This document shows, one piece after another, positions 11,125 to 19,179 of a stretch of 64,000 nt of DNA (position 1 is the stretch's first letter; each line of letters starts with the position of its first letter). Source of the DNA: Clostridium saccharoperbutylacetonicum N1-4(HMT) (lineage in GTDB: Bacteria; Bacillota; Clostridia; Clostridiales; Clostridiaceae); NCBI RefSeq assembly GCF_000340885.1, contig NC_020291.1, positions 689,001 through 753,000 on the forward strand, written 5' to 3'. Made by a program: the position numbers and the translations under genes. The notes beneath the pieces were generated by a model that did not search any database, was not told the origin of the DNA, and saw only the letters and a program-made list of their open reading frames with translations.

Positions 11125-11285
11125 TTTAGATTAGTATATTAAAATGAAGTATATTGCAGAAATATGGAGTAAGTTGGGCTTAATTTCTGCAAATGCATGA
11201 TTATAAGAGTTGAAATAAATACAATTTGCAGATATACTAGTCATTGTTGATTGATTGTCAAGCAACTGCTGTGAAAACAGAATAA

Positions 11286-11370
11286 GGAGGAATTCCCGAG
11301 TGGCCAAAGGGGGCAGACTGTAAATCTGTTACGTTTCGTTTCGATGGTTCGAATCCATCTTCCTCCACCA
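11286..11370 (+). tRNA. tRNA-Tyr (GTA), copy 1
   Basis: An 85-base class II tRNA with a long variable arm, anticodon GTA in ACTGTAAATC, T-arm GGTTCGAATCC, acceptor stem GGAGGAA paired with TTCCTCC, and encoded CCA. Confidence 0.96.
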
Positions 11371-11376
11371 ATAAAT

Positions 11377-11452
11377 GGGCGCATAGCTCAGCTGGGAGAG
11401 CACCTGCCTTACAAGCAGGGGGTCACAGGTTCGAGCCCTGTTGTGCCCACCA
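11377..11452 (+). tRNA. tRNA-Val (TAC), copy 1
   Basis: 76 bases including encoded CCA; acceptor GGGCGCA paired with TGTGCCC, anticodon TAC in the loop CTTACAA, T-arm GGTTCGAGCC. Confidence 0.96.
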
Positions 11453-11580
11453 TTTAAAAGATAATAGCTGTTAAATCAATTGTTATTTTAAACCACAAAT
11501 TGTTAGCTTTTAATTGAAAAGCTTAACTGTTAACTATAGAGTCAACTGTGAACTGTAATTATTAACTGTAAACTGAATAT

Positions 11581-11655
11581 GCTGGCATGGCTCAACGGTA
11601 GAGCAGCTGACTTGTAATCAGCAGGTTGTAGGTTCGATTCCTATTGCCAGCTCCA
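11581..11655 (+). tRNA. tRNA-Thr (TGT), copy 1
   Basis: 75 bases including encoded CCA; acceptor GCTGGCA paired with TGCCAGC, anticodon TGT in CTTGTAA, T-arm GGTTCGATTCC. Confidence 0.96.
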
Positions 11656-11702
11656 ATAATATAATTATAGTAAAATTGAGTTGTATTATTAAAATTAAAT
11701 AT

Positions 11703-11787
11703 GGAGGAATTCCCGAGTGGCCAAAGGGGGCAGACTGTAAATCTGTTACGTTTCGTTTCGATGGTTCGAATCCATCTTCCTCCACCA
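11703..11787 (+). tRNA. tRNA-Tyr (GTA), copy 2
   Basis: Identical over its 85 bases to copy 1 at 11286; encoded CCA present. Confidence 0.96.
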
Positions 11788-11793
11788 ATAAAT

Positions 11794-11869
11794 GGGCGCA
11801 TAGCTCAGCTGGGAGAGCACCTGCCTTACAAGCAGGGGGTCACAGGTTCGAGCCCTGTTGTGCCCACCA
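11794..11869 (+). tRNA. tRNA-Val (TAC), copy 2
   Basis: Identical over its 76 bases to copy 1 at 11377; it follows tRNA-Tyr by 6 bases, as in the first unit. Confidence 0.96.
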
Positions 11870-11990
11870 TTTAAAAGATAATAGCTGTTAAATCAATTGT
11901 TATTTTAAACCACAAATTGTTAGCTTTTAATTGAAAAGCTTAACTGTTAACCATAGACTCAACTGTGAACTGTAATTGTTAACTGAATAC

Positions 11991-12065
11991 GCTGGCATGG
12001 CTCAACGGTAGAGCAGCTGACTTGTAATCAGCAGGTTGTAGGTTCGATTCCTATTGCCAGCTCCA
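11991..12065 (+). tRNA. tRNA-Thr (TGT), copy 2
   Basis: Identical over its 75 bases to copy 1 at 11581; encoded CCA present. Confidence 0.96.
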
Positions 12066-12112
12066 ATAATATAATTATAGTAAAATTGAGTTGTATTATT
12101 AAAATTAAATAT

Positions 12113-12197
12113 GGAGGAATTCCCGAGTGGCCAAAGGGGGCAGACTGTAAATCTGTTACGTTACGTTTCGATGGTTCGAATCCATCTTCCTCCACCA
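12113..12197 (+). tRNA. tRNA-Tyr (GTA), copy 3
   Basis: Same as the other two tRNA-Tyr genes except for one base in the variable arm (ACGTTACG instead of ACGTTTCG). It is the last gene of the array and is followed directly by a terminator. Confidence 0.95.
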
Positions 12198-12230
12198 AAA
12201 GAATAAACTACTATGTTTATTCTTTTTTTA
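12198..12230 (+). terminator. Intrinsic terminator of the tRNA array
   Basis: AAAGAATAAAC (12198-12208) pairs with GTTTATTCTTT (12215-12225) around a 6-base loop, followed by a T run. Confidence 0.9.
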
Positions 12231-12275
12231 TATAAAATTTCTCTATTCTCTATATATAGAATTTATCTACGAATA

Positions 12276-12307
12276 TTGACTAATAATTTCTTTTATGGTA
12301 GTATAAT
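12276..12307 (+). promoter_or_regulatory. Putative sigma-A promoter of the metK leader
   Basis: TTGACT at 12276-12281 and TATAAT at 12302-12307 are 20 bases apart, longer than optimal; TAGTAT at 12299-12304 would give 17. Either would start transcription just before the riboswitch at 12328. Confidence 0.55.
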
Positions 12308-12327
12308 ATATGAAAATTAAATAGAAA

Positions 12328-12474
12328 CTCTTATCAAGAGAGGTGGAGGGAAAGGGCCCGATGAAACCCGGCAACCTGTATTATATAAGGTGCCAATTCC
12401 TGTAGGATGATTTCTACAAGATAAGAATAAGTGATTGTTGAAATCATGCTCTTCTTATCGAAGAGCTTTTTTTT
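12328..12474 (+). promoter_or_regulatory. SAM-I (S-box) riboswitch with terminator, upstream of metK
   Basis: The aptamer contains the conserved S-box core (AGAGAGGTGGAGGGAAAGGG, then CCCGATGAAACCCGGCAACC) and closes with P1 CTCTTATC (12328-12335) / GATAAGAA near 12419-12427. A terminator stem GCTCTTC (12448-12454) / GAAGAGC (12460-12466) plus a T tract follows. GATAAGAA can alternatively pair with TTCTTATC (12452-12459), giving the antiterminator. SAM binding is therefore expected to switch metK off by premature termination. Confidence 0.96.
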
Positions 12475-12541
12475 ATATTTAAGTTTGTGCACACTTAAAT
12501 ACTAGTCTAATATTAAAAAATAAAATTAAGGAGAGAGTTAA

Positions 12542-13717
12542 ATGAGAAGATTATTTACTTCAGAATCAGTTACAGAAGGACATCCAGATAAAATGTGTGA
12601 TCAAATATCAGACGCTATCTTGGATTCTATATTAGAAAAAGATCCAAATGCTAGAGTTGCTTGTGAAACATGTACAACTACTGGTATGGTTATGGTAATG
12701 GGAGAAATAACAACAAATTGTTATGTTGATATCCCAAAAGTTGTTAGAGAAACAGTAAGAGGAATAGGGTATGATAGAGCCAAATTTGGTTTTGACTGTG
12801 ATACTTGTTCAGTACTTACATCAATAGATGAACAATCAGCTGATATTGCAATGGGTGTAGACGAAGCTTTTGAATCTAAGAAAGGTGAAAAGGATGAAGT
12901 TGAAGCTGTTGGAGCTGGAGACCAAGGAATGATGTTTGGTTTTGCAACTAATGAAACAGAAGACTATATGCCTCTTCCAATATATATGGCTCATAAGCTA
13001 TCAAGAAGACTTACAGAAGTAAGAAAAGATAAAACATTAGAATATTTAAGACCAGATGGTAAGACCCAAGTTACAGTTGAATATGAAGATAATCAACCAA
13101 AGAGAATTGATACTATTGTTATATCAACTCAACATGATGAAAAGATTTCTTTAGAACAAATTCAAGAAGATCTTAAGAAATATGTTATTGATGCAGTTGT
13201 TCCAGCTGAATTATTAGATTCTGAGACTAGATATTTCATTAATCCAACAGGAAGATTTGTTGTTGGTGGACCACAAGGTGATTCTGGATTGACTGGAAGA
13301 AAAATAATAGTAGACACATATGGTGGATATGGAAGACATGGTGGTGGTGCTTTCTCAGGAAAAGATCCAACAAAGGTAGATAGATCAGCTGCTTATGCTG
13401 CAAGATGGGTAGCAAAAAATTTAGTAGCAGCAGGTGTTGCTGACAAATTAGAAATTCAAGTGGCATATGCTATTGGTGTTGCTAAACCAGTTTCAATAGA
13501 AGTAGAAACTTTTGGAACAGGAAAAGTAAGCGAAGAAAAAATTGTTGAAATAGTAGAAAAAGTATTTGATTTAAGACCAGGAGCTATAATCAGAGATCTT
13601 GACTTAAGAAGACCTATTTATAAGCAAACAGCTGCTTATGGTCACTTTGGAAGAAATGATCTTAACTTACCTTGGGAACAATTAAACAAAGTAGATGAAA
13701 TAAAGAAATATCTTTAA
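12542..13717 (+). CDS. metK: S-adenosylmethionine synthetase
   Basis: MetK makes S-adenosylmethionine from methionine and ATP. The 391-residue product has the N-terminal [20 protein letters not shown] metal/ATP block, [15 protein letters not shown] (near residues 119-133) and the phosphate-binding loop [20 protein letters not shown] (near residues 261-280). Length is standard. It is preceded by its own SAM-I riboswitch, giving product feedback, and followed by a terminator, so it is a single-gene unit. The RBS AGGAGAGAG precedes ATG 12542. Confidence 0.98.
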   Translation: MRRLFTSESVTEGHPDKMCDQISDAILDSILEKDPNARVACETCTTTGMVMVMGEITTNCYVDIPKVVRETVRGIGYDRAKFGFDCDTCSVLTSIDEQSADIAMGVDEAFESKKGEKDEVEAVGAGDQGMMFGFATNETEDYMPLPIYMAHKLSRRLTEVRKDKTLEYLRPDGKTQVTVEYEDNQPKRIDTIVISTQHDEKISLEQIQEDLKKYVIDAVVPAELLDSETRYFINPTGRFVVGGPQGDSGLTGRKIIVDTYGGYGRHGGGAFSGKDPTKVDRSAAYAARWVAKNLVAAGVADKLEIQVAYAIGVAKPVSIEVETFGTGKVSEEKIVEIVEKVFDLRPGAIIRDLDLRRPIYKQTAAYGHFGRNDLNLPWEQLNKVDEIKKYL

Positions 13718-13730
13718 TAAATATAGTAAG

Positions 13731-13766
13731 AAGGCTATCTCTGAGTGCTAGAGGTAGCCTTTTTTA
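13731..13766 (+). terminator. Intrinsic terminator of metK
   Basis: AGGCTATCTCT and AGAGGTAGCCT form an 11-bp stem with one wobble around GAGTGCT, followed by TTTTTAC. Confidence 0.88.
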
Positions 13767-13954
13767 CTTTTTGATATGGTTGACTAAAAATTAATCATGA
13801 ATAATTAATTATTCACTTAAAGTAGGAAAGTATATTATTGATTGAAATATTGATATTTATGGTATAATTAAGAAATGCAAATAAGGTTTTAAACTAAGTT
13901 ATTGTCTGTTATTAGTGTTTTGAATAATACAAATTAAAGATTTGGAGAGATTTT

Positions 13955-16183
13955 ATGGAAGTTCTAAAAGGTTTTGTTGAAAGTATAGTTTTTAAAAGTG
14001 AAGATACTGGATATGTGGTGTGTAAAATTAGAAGTGATAATAATCTAATTAGCGCAGTAGGAACAGTTCCTTTTTTAAAAGAAGGCCAAAATGTGAAGTT
14101 AACAGGATATTATACTGTACATAAACAGTTTGGAAATCAATTTAATATTCAAGATTACGAAGAACTTCTTCCAACCTCTTTAGATGGGATAGAAAAATAT
14201 TTAAGTGCAGGAGTAATTCATGGAATTGGTCCTGTTACAGCTAAGAAAATAATAGAGAAGTTTGGGGAAGAAACCTTAGGAATAATGGAAAATCACATTG
14301 AAAGACTTATGGAAATTGAGGGGATTGGAGAAAAAAAGTTTCAAATTATATATGAATCGTATATTGAGCAGCAGGGGTTAAAGGATATTATATTATATTT
14401 TCATAAGCATGGAGTAACTAATAATCAATGTATTAAGATTTATAAGAAATTCGGACCAAATGCAAAGCAAATAGTATCAAATAATCCTTATATATTATGT
14501 GATGAGATTTCAGGTATTGGATTTAGAACTGCAGATAGAATTGCAAGGAGCATAGGAATTCAAAATGATTCTGAGTTTAGAATTCAAAGTGGAATTAAGT
14601 ATGTAATGAATCAATTTTGTGCTGCCGGAAACACATTTATGCCTATTAAAGATATAATAGAACAGTGTGAGGAGAATCTAGTAATAGCTAAGGAATTAAT
14701 TGAGAAAAGTATATATGATATGGCAGCAGAGCAAAAGATAGTCGTTGAAAATATTAATGGAATGGAAGCTGGTTTTTTACTTCAATATTACTATTGTGAG
14801 CTTGGAGTAACAAGCAAAATAATAACGTTAGGTTTGCAACAAATACAAACTATAAATTCAGATATTGATTTTGAAATAGATGTTTTTGAAAAAGAACAAA
14901 AAATACAATTTGCCCCATCTCAAAGAGAAGCAATTATTGGAGCTTTTAATAACGGGATAGAAATAATAACAGGTGGTCCTGGAACTGGAAAAACTACCAT
15001 TATAAAAGCTATTATTCACATTTATGAGAATAATGGCATGAAGGTAATACTTGGAGCTCCAACTGGAAGAGCAGCTAAAAGAATGACTGAATCAACTGGA
15101 AGAGAAGCAAAAACCATTCATAGACTTTTGGAAATGGGTATTTCGGAGGAAGATGAATCAGTTTTTGAAAGAGGAGAATCCTCGCCATTAGATTGTGATG
15201 TTATTATAATTGATGAAGCATCTATGATTGATATAATTTTAATGCAAAATTTGCTCAAGGCAATTAAATTAGGAACAAGACTAATAGTTGTTGGAGATGT
15301 TGATCAGTTACCATCAGTTGGACCAGGAAACGTATTAAAAGATCTTATAGAAAGTGAATATATAAAAGTTGTAAGGCTAAAAGAAATATTTAGGCAAGGC
15401 TCAGAAAGCTTGATTATAGTAAATGCACATAGAATTAATGAAGGAAAGATGCCTTTGTTAAATCAAAAGGATAAGGACTTTTTTTTCATTAGTGAGGAAC
15501 ATCAAGATAGAATTGTAGGCTTGATAATAGATTTAATAAGCAGACGACTTCCTAAATTTAATACATCATGGGATATATTAAAAGATATGCAGGTATTGAC
15601 GCCCATGAGGAAGGGAACATTAGGAGTAGCTAATTTAAACGCCAGACTCCAAGAAATATTTAATCCACCATCGAAGGATAAAAAAGAAAAAACTTCTCGA
15701 GATATAGTTTTTAGAGAAGGAGATAAAGTAATGCAGACTAAAAACAATTATACATTAAAATGGATTAACATAAATAGTTATGGTGAAAATGAAGGCGTTG
15801 GAGTTTATAATGGTGATTTGGGATTTATTAAGAGTATTGATGAAGAGAGAAAAGCTTTAACAATTATTTTTGATGATGAAAGAAAAGTAATTTATGATTT
15901 TAATTTTCTAGATGAACTAGATTTAGCATATGCTACTACAATTCATAAAAGTCAAGGTAGTGAATTTAAGGTGGTTGTTATCCCTGCCTTTATGGGATCA
16001 CCGTTTTTAATGAATCGTAATTTACTTTACACAGGAATAACAAGAGCCAAACAATTGGTAGTTGTAGTTGGGTTTCAAAAGGCATTAATGTATATGATTA
16101 ATAATACAAATAGTATAGAAAGATATTCAGCTTTAAAATATAGAATAAGAGATATAATAGCTAAAGATGAATTTGAAGAGTAA
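13955..16183 (+). CDS. recD2: RecD2-type SF1B DNA helicase
   Basis: RecD2 (YrrC) is a 5'-3' DNA helicase of organisms whose RecD is not part of RecBCD; it acts in replication-fork and repair processes. The 742-residue product has an N-terminal OB-like domain, tandem helix-hairpin-helix segments (near residues 85-215: GIGPVTAKKI, IEGIGEKKF, GIGFRTADRIA), Walker A GGPGTGKT at residues 340-347, motif II (IIDEASMID), motif III (VVGDVDQLPSVGPG) and C-terminal motifs TIHKSQGSEF and YTGITRAK. All helicase motifs are intact. It begins a cluster with the ComFA-like gene (20 bases downstream) and comFC, so it is probably cotranscribed with them. Confidence 0.95.
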   Translation: MEVLKGFVESIVFKSEDTGYVVCKIRSDNNLISAVGTVPFLKEGQNVKLTGYYTVHKQFGNQFNIQDYEELLPTSLDGIEKYLSAGVIHGIGPVTAKKIIEKFGEETLGIMENHIERLMEIEGIGEKKFQIIYESYIEQQGLKDIILYFHKHGVTNNQCIKIYKKFGPNAKQIVSNNPYILCDEISGIGFRTADRIARSIGIQNDSEFRIQSGIKYVMNQFCAAGNTFMPIKDIIEQCEENLVIAKELIEKSIYDMAAEQKIVVENINGMEAGFLLQYYYCELGVTSKIITLGLQQIQTINSDIDFEIDVFEKEQKIQFAPSQREAIIGAFNNGIEIITGGPGTGKTTIIKAIIHIYENNGMKVILGAPTGRAAKRMTESTGREAKTIHRLLEMGISEEDESVFERGESSPLDCDVIIIDEASMIDIILMQNLLKAIKLGTRLIVVGDVDQLPSVGPGNVLKDLIESEYIKVVRLKEIFRQGSESLIIVNAHRINEGKMPLLNQKDKDFFFISEEHQDRIVGLIIDLISRRLPKFNTSWDILKDMQVLTPMRKGTLGVANLNARLQEIFNPPSKDKKEKTSRDIVFREGDKVMQTKNNYTLKWININSYGENEGVGVYNGDLGFIKSIDEERKALTIIFDDERKVIYDFNFLDELDLAYATTIHKSQGSEFKVVVIPAFMGSPFLMNRNLLYTGITRAKQLVVVVGFQKALMYMINNTNSIERYSALKYRIRDIIAKDEFEE

Positions 16184-16203
16184 TTGAAAGGAGATTGTAA
16201 TGC

Positions 16204-17220
16204 ATGAGTAACGAATGTAAAGTAACAGATCAAGATTTAAAATATGCATTTGATAAAATAGACTATTGGTATAAAAAAAATATCAAATTTTTAACCATAG
16301 TTACAGTTCCCTTTAATACTTCATGTGTTTTTTCAAACATAATAAGTAAACTTTCAGAGGATAATGGAAAAGTGCTATATGTGTGGGGGAAAAGTGGAGA
16401 AAATAAAGAGCTGCTCAGTGCAATCAAAGAATTCAATTCAAGTGTAACTCATTCCTATATTGAAAAAGGAAAAACAAATTCTAATCTTACTTTTGTAAAT
16501 TATAATAATTTATTTAAAGTTACCGAACTTTTTGATTTAATTATTTTTGATGATATAACTTACTTTTCTAACTTAAATAGTGGAAATGTTAGAGAGATAT
16601 TAGATGTTTGTGCAGAAATAGGGGAAAGGGTTTTATTGTATAGCATAGAAAAATTAGCTTTAGTTGGGGAAAAATTTGAACTTGCAGCTTATAATTATAA
16701 GAAACCATTTGTTGAGCCGAGAATATTGACAACTAGAATTGATTTAAATACAGATATTCCTTTCACTCTGTATGATTATCTCAGATGGTTTAAAGAAAAT
16801 AATCATAAAGTGGTTATTTATACACCAACTAATGAAAAATTGAATTTAGTTTACGATTATTTTTGTAATAAGTTGAAGCTTTCTGATGTAAAAATAATGA
16901 AAGCATCTAAAGAAGATGAAATAAAATTATGTGAGAAGGTATTAAAATATAAGGATAAGGCAATATTTGTAATAACAAATAAAATAGAGGAGTTACTTGA
17001 ATATTGTTATATGGATGATGCTGTAATTTTATTCTCTGATAATGAGAGATATACTTATAAAAAGATATTATATATATGTGGACAAATAAGGAATATGAAT
17101 TTAACATTACCAGAAGTTCTTTTAGTATCAAATGATATATCAGAAGATATGGAAAAAGCAAAAAATATGGCAAGAAATTTCAATAAAAAGGTATGGGAAA
17201 AACGTTTAATAGAATTGTAA
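16204..17220 (+). CDS. Degenerate ComFA-like helicase-fold protein
   Basis: This 338-residue protein occupies the comFA position immediately before comFC. It looks like a two-domain SF2 helicase: a Walker B-like strand LIIFDDITYFS (near residues 113-123) where ComFA has a DEXD box, a second RecA-like half starting near HKVVIYTPTNEKL, and a motif VI-like YKKILYICGQIRNM near residues 285-298. The usual Walker A is not there; the corresponding segment reads VTVPFNTSCVFSNIISKL with no GKT. The N-terminal zinc finger of ComFA is also absent. I infer a helicase relative that no longer hydrolyses ATP. It overlaps comFC by 28 bases. An unrelated function cannot be excluded. Confidence 0.6.
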   Translation: MSNECKVTDQDLKYAFDKIDYWYKKNIKFLTIVTVPFNTSCVFSNIISKLSEDNGKVLYVWGKSGENKELLSAIKEFNSSVTHSYIEKGKTNSNLTFVNYNNLFKVTELFDLIIFDDITYFSNLNSGNVREILDVCAEIGERVLLYSIEKLALVGEKFELAAYNYKKPFVEPRILTTRIDLNTDIPFTLYDYLRWFKENNHKVVIYTPTNEKLNLVYDYFCNKLKLSDVKIMKASKEDEIKLCEKVLKYKDKAIFVITNKIEELLEYCYMDDAVILFSDNERYTYKKILYICGQIRNMNLTLPEVLLVSNDISEDMEKAKNMARNFNKKVWEKRLIEL

Positions 17221-17849
17221 AAAAACTCTTTGATGGATTGATTGAAATAATATATCCGAGAGAAAATTATTGCATTATTTGCAAGGAGGATGATTGCTTT
17301 GGAATATGTGATTCATGCAAGAGAAGTATAAAGACAATAGGCAAGGAATATCAAGATAAAATAATAAGCTATGGATATTATGGAGGAGTCTTAAAAGATT
17401 TAATACTAAGATTTAAGTACAAAAAAAATTTTACAGCAGGGGATATTTTATCAGAATTTCTAGAAGAATATATGATTAATAATATTGATTATAAAGGATA
17501 TATATTAACATATATACCTTTATCAAAAAAATCCCAAAGAAACAGGGGCTTTAATCAGTGTGAATATATAGCCAAAAAAATAGCGAAAGACTTATCTATT
17601 GAAGTTTTTGAAATTCTAGTTAAACAAAGGGAAACAAAAGAGCAAAAGACTTTAAAAAAAGATGAAAGATATGAAAATATAAAAGATGCTTTTAAATTGA
17701 AGAATACAGTAACTATAAATAATGGAAAATTTATAGTTATTGACGATGTAACAACTACAGGTGCAACACTTTATGAAGCATATAAATTATTAAAAAAAAG
17801 CAAAGCAAAAGATATAAAACTCTTGACCTTAGCTAAAAGTCATATATAA
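17193..17849 (+). CDS. comFC: ComFC-family phosphoribosyltransferase-like protein
   Basis: ComFC proteins help natural transformation by acting on single-stranded DNA after uptake. The 218-residue product begins with a zinc-binding four-cysteine knuckle (CIICKEDDCFGICDSC, near residues 27-42) and has the PRPP-binding loop VIDDVTTTGATLYEAYKLL (near residues 177-195). The start overlaps the 3' end of the preceding gene by 28 bases in another frame, indicating translational coupling. Directly downstream lie the raiA-motif RNA and hpf, a common neighbourhood. Whether the host is transformable cannot be told from here. Confidence 0.93.
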   Translation: MGKTFNRIVKKLFDGLIEIIYPRENYCIICKEDDCFGICDSCKRSIKTIGKEYQDKIISYGYYGGVLKDLILRFKYKKNFTAGDILSEFLEEYMINNIDYKGYILTYIPLSKKSQRNRGFNQCEYIAKKIAKDLSIEVFEILVKQRETKEQKTLKKDERYENIKDAFKLKNTVTINNGKFIVIDDVTTTGATLYEAYKLLKKSKAKDIKLLTLAKSHI

Positions 17850-17854
17850 TAGTA

Positions 17855-18070
17855 ATGTAAAGCTAGGTTTGTGGTTGAAAGTCGAAGCTAGTCGCAGGCA
17901 AAACGATCCACGTAATTTAGATAAAATGTCTAAGGAGCATGGTGCGGTATAGAAGTAAGTCCTGCCAGTTTATAAACTGAGAGGGTTAGTAGTGAGGAAT
18001 TAAATTTTATTAGCAAAAGCTCCAGCAGGCGGGTGTGGGGTCAAAAACCAGGTCAACTAGCTTTACCTTA
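17855..18070 (+). ncRNA. raiA-motif structured noncoding RNA
   Basis: A conserved structured region of about 210 bases fills the gap between comFC and hpf. Its ends pair (GTAAAGCTAG at 17857-17866 with CTAGCTTTAC at 18057-18066). Its interior carries motif-like blocks: GTTGAAAGTCGAAGCTAGTC, GGAGCATGGTGCGGTATAGA, GTAAGTCCTGCCAG and CAGGCGGGTGTGGGGTC. Sequence, length and the comFC-hpf context match the raiA motif known from Firmicutes and Actinobacteria. That RNA is linked to sporulation and aggregation in clostridia, but its biochemical function is unknown. It has no ORF. A terminator follows, so it can be released as a separate RNA. Confidence 0.92.
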
Positions 18071-18099
18071 CATACAAATTAATTGATTCTATATTTGTA

Positions 18100-18132
18100 A
18101 ATTAACTTATTTGAAGTAAGTTGATTTTTTTT
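18100..18132 (+). terminator. Terminator after the raiA RNA
   Basis: AATTAACTTA and TAAGTTGATT form a stem with one wobble, and TTTTTTT follows. It would separate the RNA from the hpf transcript. Confidence 0.75.
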
Positions 18133-18252
18133 GGATAGAATTTTCAGAATTGACTGATAATTCTCTTGTTAAGTTCGATAAAAAGTGATAAAATATTAAT
18201 AACTTAAACATATTAAGTTATTAACTTTTTCAAATGAGAGGGGCTGGAATTT

Positions 18253-18786
18253 ATGAAAGTCACAGTTATAGCAAAAAATATGGAACTTACAGATGCGCTA
18301 AAGGAAATAGTGCAAAAAAAGATAAGCAAATTGGAAAAGTATTTTGATTCTAATGTAGATGCTAAGGCTACATTAAGTGTACAAAAAAGTAGACATAAAA
18401 TAGAAGTGACTATTCCATTTAATGGGGTAATATTGAGAGGCGAAGAATCAACATCAGATATGTACAAGTCTTTAGACTTGGTAGAAGATAAATTAGAAAG
18501 ACAAATCAGAAAACAAAAAACTAGGTTATCGAGAAAACATGGTGGGTCATTAAGATTTGGAGAATTAGGAAGTGTTGAGGATAATACTGCAGAAGAAGAA
18601 CATGGTAAATTAGTTAAAGTAAAAAAATTTGGTATTAAACCAATGAATTCAGAAGAAGCAATCCTTCAAATGGATTTAATAGGACATAATTTTTTTGTAT
18701 ATGAAGATGCCGATAGTGGCAAAGTTAATGTGATTTATAAGAGAAAAGATGGAGATTATGGTTTGTTAGAACCAGAATTAGGATAA
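18253..18786 (+). CDS. hpf: Long-form ribosome hibernation promoting factor
   Basis: Long HPF (also called RaiA/YvyD) binds the 30S decoding region and dimerises 70S ribosomes to inactive 100S particles in stationary phase. The 177 residues comprise an N-terminal YfiA-like domain (residues 1 to about 100) and a C-terminal dimerisation domain (about 118-175, with KKFGIKPMNSEEAILQMDL) joined by an acidic linker. The RBS GAGAGGGG precedes ATG 18253. The raiA-motif RNA upstream and secA downstream are common neighbours. Confidence 0.96.
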   Translation: MKVTVIAKNMELTDALKEIVQKKISKLEKYFDSNVDAKATLSVQKSRHKIEVTIPFNGVILRGEESTSDMYKSLDLVEDKLERQIRKQKTRLSRKHGGSLRFGELGSVEDNTAEEEHGKLVKVKKFGIKPMNSEEAILQMDLIGHNFFVYEDADSGKVNVIYKRKDGDYGLLEPELG

Positions 18787-18789
18787 AAT

Positions 18790-18845
18790 AAAAAGCAGCT
18801 GTCTAAGTATGCTACTAAAAAGCATTTTAGGCGGTTGCTTTTATT
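18790..18845 (+). terminator. Intrinsic terminator of hpf
   Basis: AAAAGCAGCTGTCTAA near 18791-18806 pairs with TTAGGCGGTTGCTTTT near 18827-18842, with wobbles, around an inner GTATGC...AGCAT. The rest of the 393-base gap to secA holds only AT-rich sequence and the secA promoter. Confidence 0.75.
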
Positions 18846-19078
18846 ATATAACAATATATTATTATATAATGAAAGATAATGAAGCGATTAAAAATTTTAT
18901 AGCTATAGGTTGGAATAATATTTGATATATTGGTAAATTATATTATATAAGTGATAAAAATATATAAAAGTATTTATTTATATGTTATGTTTTAGTGATA
19001 AATTTGTAATGGAATTATTACGATTAAATTAAAATTTGATGTTTTATTCAGTATTTATAACAAAAATCACTAGTTTTC

Positions 19079-19108
19079 TTGAAAATAAGCTATGTAAAAT
19101 GCTATAAT
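19079..19108 (+). promoter_or_regulatory. Putative extended -10 promoter of secA
   Basis: TTGAAA at 19079-19084, an 18-base spacer, then TGC followed by TATAAT at 19103-19108. This is a near-consensus sigma-A promoter with an extended -10, leaving a leader of about 65 bases before secA. Confidence 0.65.
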
Positions 19109-19179
19109 TATAAAATACGTAAATTAATAAATTGTATTAGTAATTAATATGAAATATAGAATTTCGAAAGGATGACATT

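Larger units (their letters stand above)
11286..12197 (+). repeat. Tandem tRNA repeat, unit Tyr-Val-Thr of about 410-417 bp
   Basis: Two complete units start at 11286 and 11703, and a third begins at 12113 but contains only tRNA-Tyr. Spacers are also conserved, including the 128- and 121-base stretches between Val and Thr rich in AACTGT-type words; the second is shorter through loss of one such word. This is a recent tandem duplication. Confidence 0.93.

Noticed and set aside
11592..11891. Open frames on both strands across the tRNA array
   Set aside because: They are composed of tRNA sequence (CCA ends, T-arms) and have no ribosome binding site.
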